A stretch of DNA of 64,000 bases from positions 744,001 through 808,000 of the forward strand of contig JADJJR010000001.1 of the NCBI GenBank assembly GCA_016706425.1, in the 5' to 3' direction. Of the stretch, positions 1-8,394 are shown piece after piece. A program made the position numbers and the translations under genes. The DNA comes from Elusimicrobiota bacterium. Lineage in GTDB: Bacteria; Elusimicrobiota; Elusimicrobia; FEN-1173. Numbering within the stretch: the first letter of the stretch is position 1; every line of letters begins with the position of its first letter. The notes under the pieces are model-generated. The model made no database searches. It was given only the letters and a program-made list of their open reading frames with translations, and was not told the DNA's origin.

Positions 1-86
1 GGGACAGTCCATCCGTCCCTAAAACCATACGGATTTATTCCCGGCGCATGAAGCGTTTGGGATCGATCCATTGAATGGAGTGAAAA

Positions 87-1325
87 ATGAGCAAATCGCT
101 GTTTTTCCTTATTCTCCTGACCCTTTTGTCCCCCGTTCTCGTTCGGGGTTTGGAAGGGCCGGGGGAGGACGGACTGACCTTGTCCGGCGTCATCGCAGAA
201 GTAAAAGAAAAGAACCCGTCATTATCATCGGCCCGGTGGCGCTTGGGCCTGTTGGAGGCGGATGTGGCCGTCAACTCGGCGTTTCCCAATCCGAGTTTGG
301 AAATGGAGAAATCCGCTTCCGGCGATACCGACGGGTATGAGGTGAAAGCCTCTCAGCCCGTGCCGTTGACGCGCAGGGCGGGCACGGCCCGCTCGGCGGC
401 CCTGGCCGAATTTGAGGCGGGGAAATTGGAACTGGAAGCCCTGGAGACTGTGATCCTTGCCGAGGCCCGCAAAGCCTGGTACGCGTTGCGCATTTCCAAA
501 GAACGCCGCCGTTTCGAGGAGACGAACCTTAAATTCTCCATGGACCTCCTCAACAAGATCGAAATGAGGATGCAGACCGGGGAGGCGGGCAACTCGGACT
601 TGGCCCGGTCCAAGGTGGAAGTCACCCGCAGCAGGCTCCACCTTCAGGAAGCGGAGACGATGGTGAGCCGCGCGGCGGGTGAATTGAACAGTCTCATGGG
701 CCGACGGCCGGACGCGACGGTGGCCGTGTCGGAAAACGGCGGTTTCAGCTTGGCACCCGTTCCTCCGACCCTGGAACCGTTGGAACATTACACGGCCCAG
801 GCCCTGACCGCTCGCGCCGAGCCGCGCGCTTTGGCCTTCAGCGAAAAAGCGGCGGACCTGACCGTGAAGCTTGAAAAGGGAAAGCGCTTGCCCGTACCGG
901 AAGTGGGGTTCATACGCGGGGTTGACGGCGGGGAGGGATATTCCAAGCTGTCTTTGGGTTTGGAACTGCCGCTCTGGTACAACAACAAGGGCGAAATTAA
1001 AATGGCGCTGGCCCGCAAAGCCTCGCTGGGTTACGAGGGAAAACGCCTGGAACTGGACATCCGGCGGGAGGTCCATGGTGCTTGGCTGGAGATGGGGCTG
1101 GCGCAAAAGCGTCTGGCCGCCGCGCGGGAAACCGTGTTCATGCTCAACGACCTCCGACGAACGGCGGCGCAGGAATATCTGTCCGGGAAAATCGGCCTGA
1201 CGTCCTTTTACGAAACCAATCGGGTGTTCCTTGAGGAAAACATCAGCTATCTGGACGCATTAAAAGAATTCTATGAGAGGACCGCGCAGTTGGATGCCGT
1301 GGTCAATAAAGGAGACGAGAAATGA
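87..1325 (+). CDS. TolC-family outer membrane efflux protein (RND system)
   Basis: This 412-aa protein has an N-terminal signal peptide (residues 1 to about 21) and the repeated helical pattern of outer membrane efflux proteins, including a 'FPNPSLEME' segment typical of CzcC-like members. It should form the trimeric outer-membrane exit duct for the adaptor and RND pump encoded directly downstream. Its stop codon overlaps the ATG of the adaptor gene (ATGA), so the three genes form one operon. An SD-like GGAG lies just before the ATG at 87. Length is normal for the family. The transported metal cannot be told from this subunit. Confidence 0.9.
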   Translation: MSKSLFFLILLTLLSPVLVRGLEGPGEDGLTLSGVIAEVKEKNPSLSSARWRLGLLEADVAVNSAFPNPSLEMEKSASGDTDGYEVKASQPVPLTRRAGTARSAALAEFEAGKLELEALETVILAEARKAWYALRISKERRRFEETNLKFSMDLLNKIEMRMQTGEAGNSDLARSKVEVTRSRLHLQEAETMVSRAAGELNSLMGRRPDATVAVSENGGFSLAPVPPTLEPLEHYTAQALTARAEPRALAFSEKAADLTVKLEKGKRLPVPEVGFIRGVDGGEGYSKLSLGLELPLWYNNKGEIKMALARKASLGYEGKRLELDIRREVHGAWLEMGLAQKRLAAARETVFMLNDLRRTAAQEYLSGKIGLTSFYETNRVFLEENISYLDALKEFYERTAQLDAVVNKGDEK

Positions 1326-2266
1326 AAACGTTCATCCATGTTTTGATGTCTGCGGCCTTCATCGGCCTTGTGGGTTGCGGCGGCGGAACCTCCGGCGCAT
1401 CGGAGGAGCACGCCGCCGAAGCGGGAGAAAGCGGCTCGCACAACGCGGGAACCATCGAGGTGTCCGTCGAGGCGCAGAAGGAGGGCGGCATCATGACGGA
1501 AACGGTGAAACAATCCTCCGTGCCGGAAACCTTCCAGGCCATGGGCCGCGTCCTTCAGGACGCGCAAAAGCCCCACCACGTGACGGCCGGCGGACCCGGC
1601 CGGATTGAAACCCTCGCCGTTTCCCTGGGGCAGGCGGTGAACCCGGGCGACGTGCTGGCGGCCATCAAATCCCCCGCCGGGGGCCTGTCGAACGTGACCG
1701 CCCCTCACAAGGGCATCGTGACGGCGTTGCACGTCGGCGAAGGGGACTCTGTCGACGAAATGACGTTCCTTTTCACGTTGACCGACGTGGACCCGCTTTG
1801 GGGAGTGTTGGACATTCCCGAGCGAAGCCTTGGACAGGTGCGGCCGGGGCAAAAGGTTGAAATACGGACCACGGCCTATCCGCGTGAAGTGTTCAAAGGG
1901 AAGGTCGCCTTTATTTCCCCCGAAATCGATACGGTCAGCCGCACGGTCAAAACGCGGGTGGCGATCGAGAACCCCGCCGGGCTCATGAAGTTCGGCATGT
2001 TCATCGACGCCGCCGTGCACACCGGCGGGCATTTTCAAGGGGCCTCGGTTCGCGCCGACGCCGTGCAGAACGGCCCCACCGGGCCTTTTGTTTTCGTCAA
2101 GACGGGAGAGTCTTCGTTCGTTCCGAGGCCTGTTGAAATCGGCCGGGAGAAAGACGGCTTGGTGGAGATACTCAAGGGCGTCGCCCCCGGGGACAGCGTG
2201 GCGGTGGAAGGGTCCTTCCTGTTGAAATCGGAAATGATGAAGGAGCAGATGGGGGAGGGACATTGA
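1322..2266 (+). CDS. RND efflux periplasmic adaptor (membrane fusion) lipoprotein
   Basis: The 314-aa protein starts with a lipoprotein signal and lipobox (LVGC, Cys about residue 19), so it is probably anchored to the outer face of the inner membrane. The biotinyl-lipoyl-like half motifs ('VSLGQAVNPGDVLAAIKSP' region) and the following beta-barrel domain mark it as a membrane fusion protein of the CzcB/CusB group. It links the RND pump encoded 1 nt downstream to the TolC-type duct encoded upstream. It is shorter than CusB and lacks the His-rich or Met-rich metal-binding N-terminal extension seen in some CzcB proteins, so the substrate is open. Confidence 0.88.
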   Translation: MKTFIHVLMSAAFIGLVGCGGGTSGASEEHAAEAGESGSHNAGTIEVSVEAQKEGGIMTETVKQSSVPETFQAMGRVLQDAQKPHHVTAGGPGRIETLAVSLGQAVNPGDVLAAIKSPAGGLSNVTAPHKGIVTALHVGEGDSVDEMTFLFTLTDVDPLWGVLDIPERSLGQVRPGQKVEIRTTAYPREVFKGKVAFISPEIDTVSRTVKTRVAIENPAGLMKFGMFIDAAVHTGGHFQGASVRADAVQNGPTGPFVFVKTGESSFVPRPVEIGREKDGLVEILKGVAPGDSVAVEGSFLLKSEMMKEQMGEGH

Positions 2267-2267
2267 C

Positions 2268-5200
2268 ATGTTGAACAACATGATCGCTTTTTCCATCCGG
2301 CACAAATGGTTGGTGCTGGCGGCCGCGTTTCTGGTGGCCTGCGTGGGGGCGGCTTCTCTGCGTTCCCTTCCCATCGACGCTTTTCCCGACGTGACCAGCG
2401 TGCAGGTGGAAATCGTCTCTACGGCGGCGGGCAAGTCCCCCCTCGAAGTGGAAAAACTGGTGACCTATCCGGTGGAGAACGTGTTGCGCGGCCTGCCGGG
2501 CCTCACGCAATTGCGTTCGGCGTCTAAATACGGGATTTCGGTGGTGACTGTCGTCTTTAAGGACGGCACGGACCTGTACTTCGCCCGGCAACAGGTGTCC
2601 GAGCGGTTGACGGAGGCGCGCGAGAAGCTGGGGGAGGGCATTGAAATCGCCATGGGTCCGCCCGCCACGGCCATGGGTGAAATCTACCAATACACCCTCG
2701 ACACGGGACGGGAGACGGAGACGCCCGCCCAATTGACCGAGATGCGCACCCTGCAGGATTGGGTGGTGTCGCCGATCCTGAAAAGCGTGGCGGGCGTGGG
2801 CGACATCAATTCGTTCGGCGGTTTCATCAAGGAATATCAAGTGGTGGCTCTGCCGGACTTGATGACGCAGTACAACGTGAGCCTGAAGGAGCTTTACGAC
2901 GCCATCGGCCGCAACAACTCCAACGTGGGAGGCGGGTTGCTGGAATCGTCGGGGGAACAGCTCCTCATACGCGGGTTGGGGCTGATTAAAAGCGCGGCGG
3001 AGCTGGGCGACATCGTGGTGGCGGATCGCGGCGGATCGCCCGTGCTGGTGAAAGACGTCGCCCGCGTGCGGGAAGGCCATGCCGTGCGCCAGGGGGCGTC
3101 GTTCATCGACGGAAAGAAAGAGGCCGTGGGCGGCGTGGTCATGATGCTCAAGGGCGAGAACAGCCGGAAAGTGGTGGGCCGGGTTTCGGAAAAAGTGGCC
3201 GAGATCAACGCGTCCGGGGTGTTGCCCGCCGGAATGAAGATGAAAGCGTTCTACACGCGGGACACCGTGATCAACAGCAGCGTGGCCACCATCGTCAAGG
3301 CGCTGGCGGAGGGCTCCGCCATCGTGGTGGTGGTTCTCTATCTGTTCCTGCTGAGTTTCCGGGGATCGTTCGTCACCATCATGGCGCTGCCTCTGGCGTC
3401 GCTTTTGACCTTCCTGGCCATGCGGCGATTCGGGATTTCCGGCAACCTCATGTCCTTGGGCGGCCTGGCCATATCCATCGGCATGATCATCGATTCGACC
3501 ATCATCCAGGTGGAGAACGTCTTGCACCACCTGGGCTCCCGCCGGGAGGCCGAGCACAGGGACAAGGCCGTGGCCGATGCCATCATCGAGGTGAGGAAAC
3601 CGAGCATCTTCGGCGAGTTGATCATCGCGCTGACGTTCATTCCCATCCTCGCGCTGGAGGGCATCGAGGGAAAAATGTTCGGGCCGCTGGCGTTGACGGT
3701 GATGCTGGCCCTCTTCGCTTCTCTGCTTTTGTCATTGACCGTCATTCCGGCTTTGTGCGCGACGGCGTTGCGCCCCGCGCCGGACAAGGAAAGTCCGCTC
3801 TTGACCTTGGCCGGGCGTTTGTATCGCCCGACCTTGGCGTGGAGCATGGCGCACCCGAGGAAGGTGCTTTTGGCGGGAGGGCTTCTGCTGGCCGGGTGCC
3901 TGGCGCTGGTGCCGCGATTGGGGACGGAGTTCGTGCCGGTGATGGACGAAGGGTCTTTCGATATGGACACCGGCATTTTGCCCGGAGCCTCCTTGGAAAC
4001 ATCCGCCGGAGCGGCGAAGAAGATTGAACGGATACTCATGGAATTCCCGGAGCTCGAGACGGTGGTTTCCAAAACGGGCTGGACCGGACGGGCCATCGAG
4101 GCGCGCGGGGTGGAGAAGACGGGGTTCCTGGGCGTGCTCAAGCCGCGCAAGGAATGGAAGACGGCGAAAACACGGGAGGAGCTTTTCGAGAAGATGCGGG
4201 AAGCCTTGGCCGTCATCCCCGGCGTGGTGATCGGTTTCAGCCAGCCGATCCAATGCCGCATCGACGAACTGGTGGCCGGGACGCGGTCGCAGTTGGCCGT
4301 GAGGCTCTTCGGCGACGACCTGGACGTGCTCACCCAAAAAGCCGCCGCCATCGCCGCCGTCCTTGGCGGAGTGCGGGGCGCGACGGACGTGGCGTTGGAA
4401 CGGCAGGGCGGGCAGTCCTACGTGAACATCGAGATGAACCGGGGCATGATCTCACGCTACGGGCTGAACGTGTCCGACATCAACGACGTCATCGAAACCG
4501 CGCTGGGCGGTAAATCCGCCGGAGTGGTGTATGAGGGAGACCGGGCCTTCGACATCACCGTGAGGCTGCCGGAGACCGAAAGGAACTCCCTCACGGCGTT
4601 GGGCGAGATCGTGATCGCCTCGCCATCGGGCGCGCGGGTGCCGCTTTCCGTTTTGGCGAGCATCAAGCGCGTGGAGGGGCCGGTGCAGATCGGGCGGGAA
4701 TCCGGCAAAAGGCGCATCCTGGTGGAGGCCAACGTGAGCGGCCGGGACCTGGGGGGATTCGTGGCCGAGGCGCAGGAAAAAATCCGGAAGGCCGTGCCTC
4801 TGCCGGAAGGCTATTACCTGACGTGGGGCGGGCAATTCGAGAATCAGCAGAGGGCCATGAAGACGCTGGCCGTCATCGTTCCGGCGACCATCCTGCTGAT
4901 TTTTCTTCTGTTGGCCATGACGTTCAACTCCCTGCGGCAAGCCGTGTTGGTCCTTTTGAACTTGCCGCTGGCGATGGCCGGAGGCATCGCGGCGCTGTTC
5001 ATCTCCGGGCTGTACCTGTCGGTTCCGGCGGCGGTGGGGTTCATCGCGTTGTTCGGGGTGGCCGTTCTTAACGGCGTGGTGCTGGTGACGTACATCAATC
5101 AATTGCGCGCCAAAGGCATGCCCATGGAGGAGGCAATCCCCGAAGGGTGCAAACGACGGATGCGTCCCGTGCTCATGACCGCGCTCATCACCGTGGCGAG

Positions 5201-5357
5201 CCTGACGCCGATGCTCTTCGCCGTCGGCCCCGGTTCCGAAGTTCAAAGGCCGTTGGCCGTGGTGGTGATCGGCGGATTATTGACGTCCACCGCGCTGACG
5301 CTGATCATCCTGCCGGTGTTGTACGCCTATTTCTCCCGAGGGGAGAGACCGGCGTGA
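2268..5357 (+). CDS. Heavy-metal efflux RND transporter, CzcA/CusA type
   Basis: The 1029-aa length, the paired six-helix membrane blocks and two large periplasmic loops fit the HME subfamily of RND proton-driven pumps. The start 'RHKWLVLAAAFLVACVGAASL', the 'LPIDAFPDVTSVQVEI' loop and the TM4 segment 'GMIIDSTIIQVEN' with its proton-relay Asp are family hallmarks. The TM4 motif differs from the classical CzcA form (Gly after the Asp is replaced by Ser), and the Met triad of CusA is not evident in the periplasmic region, so copper/silver export is not supported. It is the last gene of the three-gene efflux operon. Confidence 0.9.
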   Translation: MLNNMIAFSIRHKWLVLAAAFLVACVGAASLRSLPIDAFPDVTSVQVEIVSTAAGKSPLEVEKLVTYPVENVLRGLPGLTQLRSASKYGISVVTVVFKDGTDLYFARQQVSERLTEAREKLGEGIEIAMGPPATAMGEIYQYTLDTGRETETPAQLTEMRTLQDWVVSPILKSVAGVGDINSFGGFIKEYQVVALPDLMTQYNVSLKELYDAIGRNNSNVGGGLLESSGEQLLIRGLGLIKSAAELGDIVVADRGGSPVLVKDVARVREGHAVRQGASFIDGKKEAVGGVVMMLKGENSRKVVGRVSEKVAEINASGVLPAGMKMKAFYTRDTVINSSVATIVKALAEGSAIVVVVLYLFLLSFRGSFVTIMALPLASLLTFLAMRRFGISGNLMSLGGLAISIGMIIDSTIIQVENVLHHLGSRREAEHRDKAVADAIIEVRKPSIFGELIIALTFIPILALEGIEGKMFGPLALTVMLALFASLLLSLTVIPALCATALRPAPDKESPLLTLAGRLYRPTLAWSMAHPRKVLLAGGLLLAGCLALVPRLGTEFVPVMDEGSFDMDTGILPGASLETSAGAAKKIERILMEFPELETVVSKTGWTGRAIEARGVEKTGFLGVLKPRKEWKTAKTREELFEKMREALAVIPGVVIGFSQPIQCRIDELVAGTRSQLAVRLFGDDLDVLTQKAAAIAAVLGGVRGATDVALERQGGQSYVNIEMNRGMISRYGLNVSDINDVIETALGGKSAGVVYEGDRAFDITVRLPETERNSLTALGEIVIASPSGARVPLSVLASIKRVEGPVQIGRESGKRRILVEANVSGRDLGGFVAEAQEKIRKAVPLPEGYYLTWGGQFENQQRAMKTLAVIVPATILLIFLLLAMTFNSLRQAVLVLLNLPLAMAGGIAALFISGLYLSVPAAVGFIALFGVAVLNGVVLVTYINQLRAKGMPMEEAIPEGCKRRMRPVLMTALITVASLTPMLFAVGPGSEVQRPLAVVVIGGLLTSTALTLIILPVLYAYFSRGERPA

Positions 5358-5404
5358 TCGGTCTTGGGCGCGGCGGTTTAAAATTGATCCATAGGAGGCT
5401 TATC

Positions 5405-5833
5405 ATGAAACGCAACGGAATAATCATCGGCGCGGCCGTTCTATTTTTATCGGCCTGCGCGGGTTTTCAGAAACGGGCGGCCGGGACGCCGGTGTCGGAT
5501 ATCCTGTTGGAGCCGGTAAGCGCGGACCGCATCGCCCTGGCCGACGTGAAGGTGTTGCGGGATGAAAAAGGGGTCTACGTAGAAGGGTGGGCCGTCGACA
5601 GCAACTTCGGACGGCGACGCCATCCGGGCCACATCGACATGAGCCTGTTCGGCCCGGACGGGGAAGTCGTGACGACGGGGACGTTCGAGGTCAAAGCCTG
5701 GATGAGCACCCTGGTCGGGCGGCGGTTCCGTTTCGAGTCGCGCTTGCCGGAGGACCTGAAACCGGGGTCCAAAGTGCGCGTCCGCTTCCACGATACCGCG
5801 AAGGTCTTGCGTTCATCCCCTCACGAATTCTAG
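5405..5833 (+). CDS. Small predicted lipoprotein, hypothetical
   Basis: A 142-aa product with a lipoprotein signal and lipobox LSAC (Cys about 18). The start at 5405 is preceded by a clear AGGAGG-type SD; a longer reading frame upstream overlaps the RND pump gene and is not needed. The mature part is beta-rich and ends in charged residues; no family is recognised. It follows the metal efflux operon by 47 nt on the same strand and may be cotranscribed, so an accessory envelope role is possible, but this is only context. Confidence 0.75.
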   Translation: MKRNGIIIGAAVLFLSACAGFQKRAAGTPVSDILLEPVSADRIALADVKVLRDEKGVYVEGWAVDSNFGRRRHPGHIDMSLFGPDGEVVTTGTFEVKAWMSTLVGRRFRFESRLPEDLKPGSKVRVRFHDTAKVLRSSPHEF

Positions 5834-5878
5834 ATTGTTCCTCATGTGGCATCGATTTATTGTCGGAAAGGGATGGTC

Positions 5879-6541
5879 ATGCCTGACAATTGGAAGGGCA
5901 GGATAGATCGGAAATTCCGTTGGATGAGTTTGTTTTATGACGCGTTCGACCTTGTTTTCATAACCGCGCCATCCCGGAACCCCCGCCGCATTCTGGCCGA
6001 GGCGGTTCCGCCGGACGCACGCCGCATTTTGGACGTGTGCGCGGGAACCGGGCGGGGCGCGCTGGCGGTGGCGGCGCACCGTCCGGGGGCGCAAGTCATC
6101 GGGATCGACCTGTCCGTCCCCATGTTGGCCGTGGCGGAGCGCAAGGTTCCTCCGAAGGACCGAGGGCGCGTGACGTTCCGCGCGATGGACGCCGCCCGAC
6201 TGGAATTCGAGGACGGGTCATTCGACGCCGCCATGATCTCGCTGGCTCTGCACGAACTGCCGCCGGACCTTCGCGCCCGCGTCCTGGATGAGATGGTCCG
6301 CGTCGTGAAACCCGGCGGGCGGATTTACGTGGCGGACTACGACTGGCCGTCCGCCGCCGTAGGGAGGCTCCTCCTCCGGCTTTTCTTCCTGGTGTTCGAG
6401 CCGCCGCACGTTTTGGAATTCATGCGGACGGATTGGCCTGTTGAGTTTGATCGACGGGGATGCGTGCTCCAGGAGGAGAAGAAGGCCCTCTACACCCGTA
6501 TTCTCGTTGGAAATAAACAAAGGGAAGCGCAGGAAAAATGA
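5879..6541 (+). CDS. Class I SAM-dependent methyltransferase (UbiE/MenG-like)
   Basis: The 220-aa protein carries SAM-binding motif I (ILDVCAGTG, residues 50-58), an acidic loop ('GIDLS') and a methyltransferase-11-type 'VKPGGRIYVADY' strand. The N-terminal 'MSLFYDAFD' resembles the start of UbiE-type quinone methyltransferases. The substrate is unknown. The start at 5879 was chosen because GGAAAGGG lies at an SD distance; ATG 5873 and GTG 5846 are alternatives. Transcription is in the same direction as the efflux operon. The following 240 bp contain a gene remnant. Confidence 0.8.
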   Translation: MPDNWKGRIDRKFRWMSLFYDAFDLVFITAPSRNPRRILAEAVPPDARRILDVCAGTGRGALAVAAHRPGAQVIGIDLSVPMLAVAERKVPPKDRGRVTFRAMDAARLEFEDGSFDAAMISLALHELPPDLRARVLDEMVRVVKPGGRIYVADYDWPSAAVGRLLLRLFFLVFEPPHVLEFMRTDWPVEFDRRGCVLQEEKKALYTRILVGNKQREAQEK

Positions 6542-6553
6542 TCCTCCCCCCCC

Positions 6554-6775
6554 ATGGATAAAACCCGTTTGGTCAAAAAGGCCTTCATTTACCAGTACGT
6601 CCTCGTCGGATGGAACGTTTTGGAGGCCTGCATCGCCTTCGTTTCCGGGAAGGCGCTCTGGTTGAAAGAGGCTCCCCGTGAGAGCCTGGTGGGGATATCT
6701 CTCTCGGGACAATGCCGGGCCGGAGCCCCAGAGGGGCAAGGCGGCGGAGCCCCCCCGAGAATCCGAACGAAGTGA
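6554..6775 (+). pseudogene. Truncated 5' end of a cation transporter (CDF-like) gene
   Basis: The first about 28 codons ('FIYQYVLVGWNVLEACIAF') match the first membrane helix that opens many CDF-like cation transporters ('VGWNVLE.. A..SG'). After residue 34 the reading frame runs into unrelated GC-rich DNA with a short inverted repeat, and ends at 73 aa, whereas the family is normally 200-300 aa. I read this as the stump left when an accessory segment replaced the rest of the gene. It marks the left edge of the accessory zone. The similarity is from memory of the motif and needs a search. Confidence 0.5.
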
Positions 6776-6784
6776 GGAGGCGAG

Positions 6785-7615
6785 ATGCCTAAAGATTCCG
6801 TGTTGACGACGACGGGTTACAACAAGCTCGTCGATGATTTGAACAAGATCATCAACGAGGGGCGGGCGCGGGTGAAGTCCGCCGCGAACATGGAACTTGT
6901 GCGGACCTATTGGGCCGTCGGCCGCCGGATTGAAGATGAAGGCCTGACGGAGACCGCCGGTTACGGCGACGCCGTCATGGAAAAATTGGCGGTCGCTCTG
7001 AAAACGGACCGCTCCACTCTGGTCCGGTGCATCCAGTTCTATAACGACTATCCGAAAAGCGCGCCGGAATACTCCATCCCTTGGACATCGTGGCGGCTCC
7101 TCTTGACCGTCGGGAACGAGAAGGAGCGGGGCTACTACATCGAGAAGGTGGAGAAAGAACATTGGAGCTACGAAAAACTTGTGGAGGCTGTCCGGGACGA
7201 TAGCGCCGTCACCCCGTCGGGGAAGGGCGGAAAGAAGTTGACGCGCCCGACGGGCGGACCCTTTACCTATGTCGCCACCATTCTGCGGGTTGTGGACGGG
7301 GACACTCTGCTTGTGATGGCCGACCTTGGGTTTGAGGTCTGGAAGGAACAGCGGCTCCGGCTGGCCTGTTTGGACGCCCCGGCGTTGGGCGAGGACGGCG
7401 GGCCGGAGGCCCAAGAGTATGTCCTGAGCCAACTGGCGAAGGCCAAGAGGGTGGTCATTCGGACGGGGAAGGTGGACGCTCACGGGCGGTACGTGGCGCA
7501 TGTGTTCTATACCTTGGACCCGGAGATGGAGCGGGAGAAAGTTTTTACCGACGGGAACTGGCTGAACCAGGAGCTTATCAACCGGGGGTTGGCGAGAGCG
7601 GTTTCGGGTTTCTGA
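6785..7615 (+). CDS. DUF1016 N-terminal domain fused to SNase-like nuclease
   Basis: This 276-aa protein joins two domains. Residues about 10-140 match DUF1016_N, the N-terminal helical domain of YhcG-type proteins ('VRTYWAVGRRIEDE', 'WTSWRLLLTV'), which normally precedes a PDDEXK nuclease. Here residues about 160-270 are instead a staphylococcal-nuclease-like (TNase) fold: 'VVDGDT' (Asp171, Asp173), 'RLRLACLDAP' (Arg192) and 'DAHGRYVAHV' (Arg235). The usual catalytic Glu after 'DAP' is Ala200, so activity may be altered, or Glu203 may substitute. It is cytoplasmic by appearance. An SD GGAGG precedes the ATG, and hairpins follow the stop. It sits alone between a broken transporter gene and a non-coding GC-rich tract, typical of accessory DNA. 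Confidence 0.8.
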   Translation: MPKDSVLTTTGYNKLVDDLNKIINEGRARVKSAANMELVRTYWAVGRRIEDEGLTETAGYGDAVMEKLAVALKTDRSTLVRCIQFYNDYPKSAPEYSIPWTSWRLLLTVGNEKERGYYIEKVEKEHWSYEKLVEAVRDDSAVTPSGKGGKKLTRPTGGPFTYVATILRVVDGDTLLVMADLGFEVWKEQRLRLACLDAPALGEDGGPEAQEYVLSQLAKAKRVVIRTGKVDAHGRYVAHVFYTLDPEMEREKVFTDGNWLNQELINRGLARAVSGF

Positions 7616-7644
7616 TTTTCGGGCGAGAGCCCGGAGAAAATCAG
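7612..7644 (+). other. Strong hairpin overlapping the stop codon
   Basis: CTGATTTTC at 7612-7620 pairs perfectly with GAAAATCAG at 7636-7644, and inside it GGGC (7621-7624) pairs with GCCC (7629-7632) around a GAGA tetraloop. The stop codon TGA of the nuclease fusion gene lies inside the 5' arm. It may protect the mRNA 3' end; there is no T-run directly after it. Confidence 0.55.
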
Positions 7645-7649
7645 GGGTG

Positions 7650-7693
7650 GACGCCGGTGAGGAGAGGGTTTCCCCACCGGCGTCTTGTTTTTT
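7650..7693 (+). terminator. Rho-independent terminator of the DUF1016-SNase gene
   Basis: A perfect 10-bp stem (GACGCCGGTG 7650-7659 with CACCGGCGTC 7675-7684), a 15-nt loop and a T-rich tail TTGTTTTTT. It lies 35 nt after the stop codon. Confidence 0.75.
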
Positions 7694-8350
7694 GGCCGTC
7701 GCGCGGGGTTGGCGCGGGCGGCGAGGCCGGCGCGCTGAAGGCGCGAGGGTGAGCCGGACGGGCGAGCTCCGCGAGGCCGGGGTGGGTTTCCCCGGCGAGA
7801 GGTTCGGCCGGGACTCGGGCGGGGTGAAGCCACGAGACGCGGCGCTCCGGCGCAGGGTTTCCGCGCCTGGATGCGCCCAAGGCCGACAGGCCGGGCGCGT
7901 CGAGGGCGGGACGCGCGAATTTTGCGCGCGGCCTCTGGCCGGGATTGTCGTGGGGTGGGCGCGGGGGAGGGGGGTTGCCCCCCGGTGGGCTGCGCCCCCG
8001 CCCCGTGCGCGGCGGTTTTTGCCGCGCACCTGGCCGGGCCGTTGGTGACGGAGCGGAGACGGACGAAAGCGGATGAGACGAACCCAAACCCACCGACGGA
8101 ACTACGGAGCAAAGCCCGGGGGGAGGGGGCGCGTTTAGACCACCGCATATAGCTCCGAGCTTGCGATGGGAACCACTTCTGATTTTGTTGTGAAGCGAAC
8201 CCCTCCCTCCAGACGAAATACCCCCCCAGGGTATTCCACGCCCCCCCCCGGCTGAGTTTGGCACATGGCTCCGGCGGGTTGGGCCGCACCTTTTGGGAGC
8301 CGTGAAGAGAAACCCACCTGGAAGACAGGGGCAAAAACACCGGACAAATA

Positions 8351-8394
8351 GTGCCTGACAGGCACAACTAAACGCCCCCTGGCGGGGCGTTTTT
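8351..8394 (+). terminator. Two adjacent hairpins ending in a T-run
   Basis: GTGCCT/AGGCAC (8351-8365, 3-nt loop) is followed 5 nt later by AAACGCCCC/GGGGCGTTT (8370-8392, 5-nt loop) and T residues. The second is a textbook terminator stem. As no gene precedes it on +, it may end a small RNA transcribed from the lower-GC stretch that begins near 8145. Confidence 0.55.

Noticed and set aside
6218..8029. A 603-aa minus-strand frame across three features
   Set aside because: It crosses the methyltransferase, the nuclease fusion and the terminators on the opposite strand; low-complexity composition.
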